7,517 nucleotides of DNA from JAWKTM01 sp041399085. GTDB taxonomy: Bacteria; Planctomycetota; Planctomycetia; Pirellulales; Pirellulaceae. Below the pieces are notes generated by a model that saw only the letters and a program-made list of their open reading frames with translations, ran no database searches and was not told the origin of the DNA. Shown one piece after another: positions 1 through 5,186 of the stretch. A program made the translations under genes and the position numbers. Each line of letters opens with the position of its first letter. Within the stretch, counting starts at the first letter, position 1. The stretch covers positions 1 to 7,517 of the forward strand of contig JAWKTM010000131.1 of assembly GCA_041399085.1 (NCBI GenBank), written 5' to 3'.

Positions 1-279
1 TCAGTCGGGCGGCGCTCTCCTGCGTACATCCATGAGGCACTGAGGCGCCGCGACACCAAGGTCGATTTCGAGTGGATTCCGCCATCGTTCCGCTCCGACA
101 TGGATTCCGATTCAGCCAACTGGCTGAGGTCGGACGAAGTATTCACAAGCCATCGGCCCGTGTCAATTCGTCGGCGGAAAATTTTTCGCAGTCGCCCCAA
201 AGTGACTCTGGAGCTCGCGAAGAGGATCATTTGCGGGAACGCAAGAATGAACGACTATGGCCGTGACCGTGGACCTTGA
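1..279 (+). CDS. C-terminal fragment of an unrecognised protein
   Basis: Frame 1 is open from the window edge to a TGA at 277-279, giving the last 92 residues of a protein whose start lies outside the window. The first half has a coding-like third-position GC bias. The readable part includes SPAYIHEALRRRDTKVDF near its beginning and a strongly basic stretch (SIRRRKIFRSRPK) in the second half, ending in NDYGRDRGP. I do not recognise the family and assign no function. No signal peptide or membrane segment is visible in this part. It runs convergently toward the NlpC/P60-like gene, with about 53 bp between the stop codons. A shorter frame starting at 72 overlaps it, but has no better support. 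Confidence 0.5.
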   Translation, partial: SVGRRSPAYIHEALRRRDTKVDFEWIPPSFRSDMDSDSANWLRSDEVFTSHRPVSIRRRKIFRSRPKVTLELAKRIICGNARMNDYGRDRGP

Positions 280-292
280 TCGCACGATCGCA

Positions 293-320
293 GCCAACGG
301 GTCAACTTGTGATTGTTGGC
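293..320. terminator. possible weak stem-loop between convergent genes
   Basis: GCCAAC (293-298) and GTTGGC (315-320) can pair around a 16-nt loop, in the 53-bp gap between two convergent stop codons. Position suits a shared terminator, but the stem is only 6 bp and neither side has a T-tract, so this is weak. Confidence 0.2.
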
Positions 321-332
321 CGGCATCCGAAC

Positions 333-1445
333 TTAATAACGTCGATAGAAACGAACTTCGATCGGGCGAGTCCGCGGGTAGAAGTCCGCCATCTCAGGCA
401 ACCGCATGAACATCCAGGGGCGGAGCATCGTGGAACCGTTTTTCGTGAAGACCACGTTGTCGGCGATGTAGATGGCGGAATGAAACACCTCGCCGTGCGG
501 TTCGCAGAATAGTACCAAGTCGCCAAACCCCGGCTGACCATTCAAGCGGCAGTAGCGTGTTTCGATGGTTTCCTTGACACAATCCAAGTCGAGAAACCGA
601 TCATCGGGCCATTCGTTGAAGAAATTCAGCGACGACCAATGACAGTCGCGACGCGTCTCGGCGTCATTGCGCGGCGGATGCGGATAGGTGTATAGCAATC
701 GCCGCGCGAACGGCGGCAGCAAATGCACGACGTCGATCACTTGGCCTTCGCGGCAACGGGCAAGCGATTCCAAGACTGGGCGAATGTCTTTGTTGTGCCG
801 CCCTCGACCCCAGTAATCCAAGATGGTATCGAGCTCCATGCGCGGTGCGATGCGCAGCTTCATCAGCACGGTTGCTTCACGCGCGAGCGCGGATACCAAT
901 CGACGACGCTCGCCCGTATCCGTCACTTCGGGAAACACCAAGTCCCAATCCGCGAAGAACAACATGCTGCCGTTGCGGTACACGTAAGGCGCCACCAGCT
1001 CGATTGTTTTGGTCGCGACGTTGGCATCGTCGAACCACTGTTCAAGCGTCGTTCCCGTAAAGCGAAACGCATTGTTGTGTACGGGGTTCAACGGCGAGCA
1101 ACCGAGGCGATGGTAGATGTGAGCTCGCGCCGTCGAACTCAATGAGCGGACCACATCGGGCTCGGGAAGTAAACGCAGGCCAGTCGCTTCCGAGTCGTGT
1201 CGAACGGCTCGGAACAACGTGTCCTTCTCCGCTTTGGTCAAACCGGCTTCGTGAAAGAATCCGGCAAGTTCCGCTTCGGTGGTGTTTGGGAAACGCCACT
1301 CCGGCGGCGAACCGGCGACGCTGATATCTCCGACGAAATCCAACGGTGGTGAAATGACAATCGGTACGTATTCAAGACATCCCCAACTCGCCCGAACTGC
1401 TTGATCTTTCTGCCCCTCGTTCGCCGCCAATTCGGCAACGATCAT
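333..1445 (-). CDS. NlpC/P60-like (papain-fold) domain protein, 370 aa
   Basis: This 370-aa protein carries at its C-terminus the features of an NlpC/P60-type cysteine peptidase or amidase. There is a Cys in DCHWSSLNFF (C268), then GFGDLVLF (about 307-313), then a His in EVFHSAIYIADN (H322), and a polar KNG (335-337) that may complete the site. The spacing Cys - GDLV.F - H..IYI is typical of the NlpC/P60 fold. Residues 1-260 form a region I cannot assign; it includes LLPPFARRLLYTYP just before the catalytic part. Classical members cut peptidoglycan peptides, but no signal peptide or SH3/LysM cell-wall domain is visible, so the substrate is unknown. I chose ATG 1445 because a GAGGAG lies 6 nt upstream. 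The frame also stays open to a TTG at 1517, which would add 24 residues. The gene is divergent from the lipoprotein gene and converges on the 1-279 fragment. The catalytic reading comes from motifs only. Confidence 0.8.
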   Translation of the reverse strand: MIVAELAANEGQKDQAVRASWGCLEYVPIVISPPLDFVGDISVAGSPPEWRFPNTTEAELAGFFHEAGLTKAEKDTLFRAVRHDSEATGLRLLPEPDVVRSLSSTARAHIYHRLGCSPLNPVHNNAFRFTGTTLEQWFDDANVATKTIELVAPYVYRNGSMLFFADWDLVFPEVTDTGERRRLVSALAREATVLMKLRIAPRMELDTILDYWGRGRHNKDIRPVLESLARCREGQVIDVVHLLPPFARRLLYTYPHPPRNDAETRRDCHWSSLNFFNEWPDDRFLDLDCVKETIETRYCRLNGQPGFGDLVLFCEPHGEVFHSAIYIADNVVFTKNGSTMLRPWMFMRLPEMADFYPRTRPIEVRFYRRY

Positions 1446-1451
1446 ATGCCG

Positions 1452-1457
1452 CTCCTC
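1452..1457 (-). promoter_or_regulatory. Shine-Dalgarno site for the NlpC/P60-like gene
   Basis: GAGGAG on the minus strand lies 6 nt before ATG 1445. It is the reason for preferring this start over the in-frame TTG at 1517, whose only purine-rich sequence (GGAAGG) abuts the codon too closely. Confidence 0.6.
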
Positions 1458-1479
1458 GTTCCAGACATCCTTCACAGAG

Positions 1480-1497
1480 GGAACGGTGGTCCGTTCC
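1480..1497. promoter_or_regulatory. perfect dyad GGAACGG-4-CCGTTCC in the divergent promoter region
   Basis: GGAACGG (1480-1486) and CCGTTCC (1491-1497) are perfect inverted 7-mers separated by TGGT. They lie in the 196-bp gap (1446-1641) between the divergent NlpC/P60-like and lipoprotein genes, 35 bp upstream of ATG 1445. The place and symmetry suit an operator or an mRNA leader hairpin. If the longer TTG start of the minus gene is used, the dyad is inside coding sequence. No convincing -35/-10 pair was identified in this gap. Confidence 0.35.
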
Positions 1498-1641
1498 ACG
1501 AACGTAAACCATCCCAACCTTCCGCTTGCTCCAAGGACATCAGCCGATCATCATCATCGGTCCATGACGTTTCGTAAAGCGCCATCGGTTTTGGATTTAT
1601 TCGCTAGACTATTTTCGCCACCGCGTTTCTTGGACTTACGA

Positions 1642-2529
1642 ATGACCACGATGATTCGCAATTTCAACCGACTGGTTCTGATCGTCTCGGTAGCAACGTT
1701 GTTGCTTGGCGGCATTGCCAGTTGCAGCGCCGAGCCGACAACACCGCGCCAGCAGCGCGCCGCCACGGAGCCGAGTTCGCAATCGGCCGACGACGCGATC
1801 GCCGCCAATCAAGTCGTCGAGTTGCGGCGTCGGGTGGGGCGGACGGTGACGGTTGTCGGGCGCGTGGGGCGGGCGGCTAAGTCGACGGGGAGCGGCCATC
1901 AGTTCTTGAATTTCGACGGGAGCGAACTGTCGGCCATCTGTTTCAAGGAAGACGTGGCGAAGTTCACGGATGGCGAACCGGCTGATGTTTATCGCGACCA
2001 ACGGGTGGAGCTGACCGGCAAGCTGGAGCTGTATCGCGGCAAGCTGCAGATTCGGTTGACGGGGCCCGATCAGATTCGGATCGTGAAGGACGGGGATGAG
2101 CCAGGGTCTGGAAGTCCAGCCAGCGGTTCGCTTCCCAAACCCATCGAACTAAAGCGAATCGGCACGGACGCTTGGCTCAGTCCCGCCGGGCTCAAATACG
2201 CGGGGCGTGATCCCGAGGGTCGAACGCGGCTGGATCATGTGCGGCGGCACATGCGAGACGATCCGCGGCGCGACGGCCCGCATGGCGTCTTCGATGGCGA
2301 GGAAGGCGTGGCGTTGGCGACGATCGACGAAGCTTGGCGATTGATCCAAGCGAAAAAGATCCGGCCGCAGACCGAAAACGGGCGCTCGGCTTATACCGTG
2401 TCGATGGGCCACCGTGTTGGTTTTCTGGGCGGAACGCTGGGCGCCTCGCGGGATCATCCGCCGCTGGACCGCGTGTTTATTGTGGTCGAAGCGGATACGA
2501 CCAACATCGTCACGGCCTTTCCCAAGTAG
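1642..2529 (+). CDS. lipoprotein with OB-fold-like and EndoU/BECR-like C-terminal domain
   Basis: The protein is 295 aa. Residues 1-28 look like a lipoprotein signal: a basic start, a hydrophobic run (LVLIVSVATLLLGG) and a lipobox I-A-S-C with C28 as the lipidated residue. A low-complexity linker follows (29-52). Residues 56-148 (VVELRRRVGRTVTVVGRV ... RVELTGKLELYRGKLQIRL) match the pattern of a tRNA-anti/OB-fold domain. The C-terminal part, 165-295, has LDHVRRHMRDD, PHGVF, a helix with TIDEAW, MGHRVGFLGG, and a final NIVTAFPK. That order (paired His, HGVF, GY/FxGG, VTAFP) resembles BECR-fold ribonucleases such as EndoU-like and CdiA-type RNases. Candidate catalytic residues are H199, H203, H214, R258 and T291. 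ATG 1642 is chosen because it places the signal sequence at the N-terminus; a second in-frame ATG at 1651 is possible, and neither has a good ribosome site. RNase activity is inferred and is odd for a lipoprotein. Confidence 0.8.
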   Translation: MTTMIRNFNRLVLIVSVATLLLGGIASCSAEPTTPRQQRAATEPSSQSADDAIAANQVVELRRRVGRTVTVVGRVGRAAKSTGSGHQFLNFDGSELSAICFKEDVAKFTDGEPADVYRDQRVELTGKLELYRGKLQIRLTGPDQIRIVKDGDEPGSGSPASGSLPKPIELKRIGTDAWLSPAGLKYAGRDPEGRTRLDHVRRHMRDDPRRDGPHGVFDGEEGVALATIDEAWRLIQAKKIRPQTENGRSAYTVSMGHRVGFLGGTLGASRDHPPLDRVFIVVEADTTNIVTAFPK

Positions 2530-2540
2530 CGAAACACAGC

Positions 2541-2810
2541 ATGACATCCGAAATCCCCGAGTCGTCGGACTCCAGCAAGGCAGAATCCGCTTCGCCCGCG
2601 ATCGCTCAATGTGGTTTTTGCGGGCAAGGGCAACTGCATGTTTGGCGGTGCGAGAACTGTTCGGCGATCGTCGCGATCTGCGACGAATGCGAGCTGATTT
2701 GGAACGACACGGTCGCGGTGTACCGCGATCCAACAATCGCTTCCGACGGCAGCTATCCGCGATGCCCGCAATGCCAAGCGGAAAATGGGGCCTGGCAACG
2801 AGTGCGGTAA
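2541..2810 (+). CDS. small zinc-ribbon-like protein with four CxxC pairs
   Basis: This 89-aa protein has CxxC pairs at C24/C27, C37/C40, C47/C50 and C75/C78. The pattern predicts two zinc sites, as in tandem zinc ribbons or rubredoxin-like knuckles. Residues 1-22 (MTSEIPESSDSSKAESASPA...) are Ser/Glu-rich and probably disordered. No signal peptide or membrane segment is visible, so it is likely cytoplasmic. It begins 11 bp after the lipoprotein stop codon on the same strand, suggesting cotranscription. Its partner could be nucleic acid or another protein; the sequence does not say which. The start is the ATG with no clear Shine-Dalgarno. The same frame is open well upstream inside the lipoprotein gene, but that part reads as an out-of-frame shadow. 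Confidence 0.75.
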   Translation: MTSEIPESSDSSKAESASPAIAQCGFCGQGQLHVWRCENCSAIVAICDECELIWNDTVAVYRDPTIASDGSYPRCPQCQAENGAWQRVR

Positions 2811-2926
2811 ACTGCCGCCACCGCTCGGTTCGGGGCCACCGCCTCGTGCTAGACATTTTAATGGCCGTTTGTTAATTTAACTCGCCGCTGATGGTTTCCT
2901 TGGGGAACGCTGCCTTCTGGCGAATC

Positions 2927-2947
2927 GAACGGTTCGCCGCACCGTTC
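2927..2947. promoter_or_regulatory. inverted repeat GAACGGT-7-ACCGTTC upstream of the response regulator
   Basis: The 165-bp gap 2811-2975 holds no gene. It contains perfect 7-bp arms GAACGGT (2927-2933) and ACCGTTC (2941-2947) with a 7-nt loop, 28 bp before ATG 2976. An overlapping alternative stem pairs GGCGAA (2919-2924) with TTCGCC (2933-2938), so the two hairpins exclude one another. It may be an operator or a leader structure. No T-tract follows it. No promoter hexamers were convincing, although the stretch around 2864-2880 is AT-rich. Confidence 0.3.
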
Positions 2948-2975
2948 TAGCTTTGATATGCGTTGGTAGTTTTGG

Positions 2976-3440
2976 ATGGCTCCGAACGGCAAGTTTCCGC
3001 GGCCAGTTGAGATTCTGCTGGTCGAAGACAGTCCTACCGACGCGGATCTGACCCGAATCGCTTTGCAAGACGGCCCGGTCGCGACTAACTTGCATCATGT
3101 CGTCGACGGCGTCGAGGCGCTGCGTTTCCTGCGACACGAACACGGTTTCGAGACAGCGCCGCGTCCCGACCTCGTGCTGCTCGACCTAAAGATGCCGCGG
3201 ATGGACGGGCATCAGTTGTTGGACGAGTTGCGTGGCGATCGGGACTTGAAGTCGCTGGTGATTGTGGTGCTGTCCACGTCGATCGACGACAACGATGTCT
3301 GCCGTGCGTATGACGCGAACGTGAATCTGTACATTCAGAAGCCGGTCGAGCTGGAACCGTTTCTGGATATCGTGTCGCGACTGGAACATCTGTTCTTCAA
3401 CGTCGCGACGCTGCCCACGACGGTATCGCGCGGCGAGTGA
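2976..3440 (+). CDS. single-domain response regulator, Rcp1-like
   Basis: This 154-aa protein is a receiver domain (about residues 11-145) with no output domain. It has the acidic pair E17-D18 in LLVEDSPTDAD, the phosphoacceptor D70 in LLDLKMPRMDG, S100 in VVLSTS at the conserved Thr/Ser position, Y119 at the switch aromatic, and K122 in YIQKP. The long insertion before D70 (RFLRHEHGFETAPRPD) and the VEDSPTDADL start are typical of the Rcp1/CheY-like group, which often serves phytochrome-type or hybrid histidine kinases. No kinase gene lies in the window, so its partner is unknown. All key residues are present, so it should be phosphorylatable. The ATG gives a normal N-terminus, but its ribosome site is weak. 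A repeat cluster follows immediately after the stop codon. Confidence 0.92.
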   Translation: MAPNGKFPRPVEILLVEDSPTDADLTRIALQDGPVATNLHHVVDGVEALRFLRHEHGFETAPRPDLVLLDLKMPRMDGHQLLDELRGDRDLKSLVIVVLSTSIDDNDVCRAYDANVNLYIQKPVELEPFLDIVSRLEHLFFNVATLPTTVSRGE

Positions 3441-3447
3441 TTTCCCG

Positions 3448-3513
3448 TTCGTTCAACCCGCAGCCGTAGGCGAGGAAGAGAATCTTCGTTTAACCCGCAG
3501 CCGTAGGCGAGGA
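3448..3513. repeat. two direct copies of a 29-bp REP-like unit
   Basis: The copies lie at 3448-3476 and 3485-3513 (37-bp period) and differ at one base (seventh position, C versus T). The core is AACCCGCAGCCGTAGGCGAG. It begins within 8 bp of the response-regulator stop. The second copy also forms the left arm of the palindrome at 3488-3552. Confidence 0.85.
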
Positions 3514-3552
3514 CCTGTCGAGGACTTCCTCGCCTACGGCTGCGGGTTAAAC
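3488..3552. repeat. long palindrome, 26-bp perfect arms with 13-nt loop
   Basis: Arm 3488-3513 is the exact reverse complement of 3527-3552, with loop 3514-3526. The core is the same AACCCGCAGCCGTAGGCGAG unit seen at 3455. As RNA or single-stranded DNA this would fold into a very stable stem. It may terminate the response-regulator transcript, but there is no T-tract, and it more resembles a dispersed REP-type element than an intrinsic terminator. Confidence 0.85.
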
Positions 3553-3600
3553 AACGAAGCTGCGGGTTAAACAACGAAGCTGCGGGTTAAACAACGACTC
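3541..3600. repeat. tandem array, 20-bp unit, three copies
   Basis: The unit is TGCGGGTTAAACAACGAAGC. Copies at 3541-3560 and 3561-3580 are identical, and 3581-3600 departs only in its last bases (ACTC for AAGC). The first copy contains the outer end of the palindrome's right arm (3541-3552), so the array appears to have grown from that arm. Confidence 0.9.
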
Positions 3601-3647
3601 AGCCTGCCCACCACGTTCCAACCCATCCCCGACACATAACAGAACCT

Positions 3648-3653
3648 GAGGAG
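3648..3653 (+). promoter_or_regulatory. Shine-Dalgarno site for the DUF6807 gene
   Basis: GAGGAG lies 9 nt before ATG 3663 and fixes that start. Confidence 0.6.
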
Positions 3654-3662
3654 CATTCCACG

Positions 3663-4934
3663 ATGAGTTTCCTATTCTCAGCACGACGCGTGCTGTTGCC
3701 GGTCGCCTTGGTGGCGGCGGTGTTCTTGAGTTCGCGAGTTGCCGAAGCCAAGGCGTTGACGGTCGAAGTAGCGGCCGGAGATCATGACCGGGCCAATACG
3801 CCGATCCGTGTGCAGTTGGCTTTGTCGGCTGACGAAGCCGATGCGACCGACGCGAAACTGACGAGCGACAACGGCCAACCCCTGACCGGCCAACTGACCG
3901 CGCCGAGTCTGCTAGCCAAACCGGCCGAAACAAAGCCGGGCCAAGTGGCTCGTGAACTGAACTTTGTGCTACCGAAGCTGGCGGCCGGACAGACGGCCAA
4001 GTTTGAAGTCGAGCTCGTCAAGGAAGCCTCGGACGCGAAGCAGTTTCATTGGCACGACGAACCGGGCAAGTACGCCGAGCTCTCGTTCGGCCACCGACCG
4101 GTGTTGCGTTACATGTGCGAGCCGCTCGATACGTCTTCGCCCGAGCGGATTCAAGAGACATTCAAGGTCTACCATCACGTGTATGATCCGGCCGGGAAGC
4201 GGTATGTGACCAAGGGACCGGGCGGCTTGTTTCCGCATCATCGCGGGCTGTTTTACGGTTTCAATCGGATCAGCTACGGCGATAAGCAGCAGGCTGACAT
4301 CTGGCATTGCCGCAATGGCGAACATCAGGCTCATCGGGATTACCAGGCCATCGAAGCAGGTCCGGTACTGGGTCGGCATCGGTTGGCGATCGATTGGATC
4401 GGCCGCGATGGAAAGCCGTTCGCTGTCGAGCAACGTGAGATGACGGCTTACAACACGCCCGAAGGAACGCTGATCGAGTTCGCTTCGCATTTGGAGAGCC
4501 GAGCCGGCGCGGTTCGGTTGGATGGCGATCCGCAGCACGCGGGCTTTCAGTTCCGAGCTTCCCAGGATGTGCCGGACAAGACGAAGGCATTGACCTACTA
4601 CTTGCGACCGGACGGCAAGGGCAAACCGGGCAGCTTTCGCAACTGGCCGGGCGACAAGTCGCATGCGAATTTGCCGTGGAACGCACTGAGCTTCGTGCTG
4701 GACGACCAGCGTTACACGTGCTGCTATCTCGATCGCCCGCAGAATCCCAAGGAGTCGCGATTCAGCGAACGAGATTACGGTCGCTTCGGGTCGTACTTTG
4801 AATTCGATCTCAGCGAGGATCGCCCGTTGGATTTGAACTATCGCATCTGGCTGCAGCCGGGCGAGATGGACGTAGCAGGCGTCTCGGCGCTGAGCCACGA
4901 TTTCGTCACACCGCCAACAGCGACGGTCGAGTGA
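3663..4934 (+). CDS. secreted DUF6807 / PmoA-family protein
   Basis: This 423-aa protein has a clear Sec signal peptide (SARRVLLPVALVAAVFLSSRVAEA, cut likely after A29 in the AEA motif). Its body then matches the DUF6807 family, labelled 'methane oxygenase PmoA' in domain databases. Features include ELSFGHRPVLRYM (139-151), the hallmark GLFPHHRGLFYGF (188-200), an ADIWHC segment (211-216), and a beta-rich C-terminal half ending in LNYRIWLQPGEM. Despite the domain label, this group is not particulate methane monooxygenase: it is soluble, and no membrane helices are seen after the signal. In planctomycetes and Bacteroidetes such proteins are common near carbohydrate or oxidoreductase genes, but the biochemical role is not established. 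It is probably periplasmic. The gene is isolated here, with repeats on both sides. The start is supported by a good Shine-Dalgarno and the signal peptide. Confidence 0.9.
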   Translation: MSFLFSARRVLLPVALVAAVFLSSRVAEAKALTVEVAAGDHDRANTPIRVQLALSADEADATDAKLTSDNGQPLTGQLTAPSLLAKPAETKPGQVARELNFVLPKLAAGQTAKFEVELVKEASDAKQFHWHDEPGKYAELSFGHRPVLRYMCEPLDTSSPERIQETFKVYHHVYDPAGKRYVTKGPGGLFPHHRGLFYGFNRISYGDKQQADIWHCRNGEHQAHRDYQAIEAGPVLGRHRLAIDWIGRDGKPFAVEQREMTAYNTPEGTLIEFASHLESRAGAVRLDGDPQHAGFQFRASQDVPDKTKALTYYLRPDGKGKPGSFRNWPGDKSHANLPWNALSFVLDDQRYTCCYLDRPQNPKESRFSERDYGRFGSYFEFDLSEDRPLDLNYRIWLQPGEMDVAGVSALSHDFVTPPTATVE

Positions 4935-5169
4935 CTCGCGTTTAGTTAGCAACAATGCCGCGCTCGGCGCAGGTCACGTGCTCGGCGCGGGTCTCCCGAC
5001 CTCGCCGAGCTCGCCGACCGCAGGTCTCCCCGCAGCGCGCGTCGGGTGGCACACCCAGATTCTTCGGTCGGGTGGCACGCCCAGAGTCTTCGATGGGCGT
5101 GGCTGGCGCGATCGCGAGGTCATCTGCCACGTTGCGCCTCGTCCCAACCGTCCACGCCCACCGCTGCGC
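4935..5169. other. gene-free, repeat-rich spacer left of the IS
   Basis: I see no convincing gene here. GGTCTCCC occurs at 4990-4997 and 5023-5030 (33 bp apart), embedded in GC-rich direct and inverted fragments. A 26-bp tandem pair follows (annotated separately), then CACGCCCA at 5153-5160, which is half of the hairpin interrupted by the IS. Open frames through this stretch read as repeat-derived. Confidence 0.6.
5041..5092. repeat. 26-bp tandem direct repeat (two copies, 24/26 identical)
   Basis: Copies lie at 5041-5066 and 5067-5092 and differ at two positions. The core of the second copy is GGGTGGCACGCCCA (5070-5083), itself an imperfect palindrome (GGGTGGCACGCCC). An exact inverted copy of those 14 bases lies at 6719-6732, just beyond the IS right end, so this is a local REP-like family. 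Confidence 0.85.
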
Positions 5170-5170
5170 T
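5162..5170. repeat. left copy of the IS target-site duplication
   Basis: CGCTGCGCT directly abuts the left IS end. The matching right copy at 6709-6717 is CGCTGCGCC, so 8 of 9 bases agree. A 9-bp duplication is what IS50/Tn5-type transposases make. Confidence 0.65.
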
Positions 5171-5186
5171 CTGTTGTTTATACATA
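5171..5186 (+). repeat. IS left terminal inverted repeat
   Basis: CTGTTGTTTATACATA is an exact reverse complement of 6693-6708. The transposase stop codon (5178-5180) and its last two sense codons lie inside this repeat. Confidence 0.9.

Noticed and set aside
1486..1641. N-terminal extension of the lipoprotein to an upstream start at 1486
   Set aside because: It would place about 52 residues before the signal sequence and overlap the divergent gene's control region; the lipobox fits a start at 1642.
1642..2810. Toxin-immunity pair
   Set aside because: The RNase-like domain is suggestive, but the neighbour is a small zinc protein with no immunity-like features and there is no delivery module; not supported beyond speculation.
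2149..2856. Minus-strand open frame (235 codons)
   Set aside because: It is antisense to the lipoprotein and four-CxxC genes, Arg-rich with no domain pattern, and looks like a shadow frame.
3541..3600. Short CRISPR-like array
   Set aside because: The 20-bp units are directly adjacent with no unique spacers, and no cas gene is present.
3663..4934. Subunit of particulate methane monooxygenase
   Set aside because: The domain name PmoA is misleading; the protein has a signal peptide but no membrane helices, and no other monooxygenase genes are present.
3969..4955. Long minus-strand open frame (328 codons)
   Set aside because: It lies fully antisense to the well-supported DUF6807 gene, has no recognisable domain, and is a by-product of high GC codon use.
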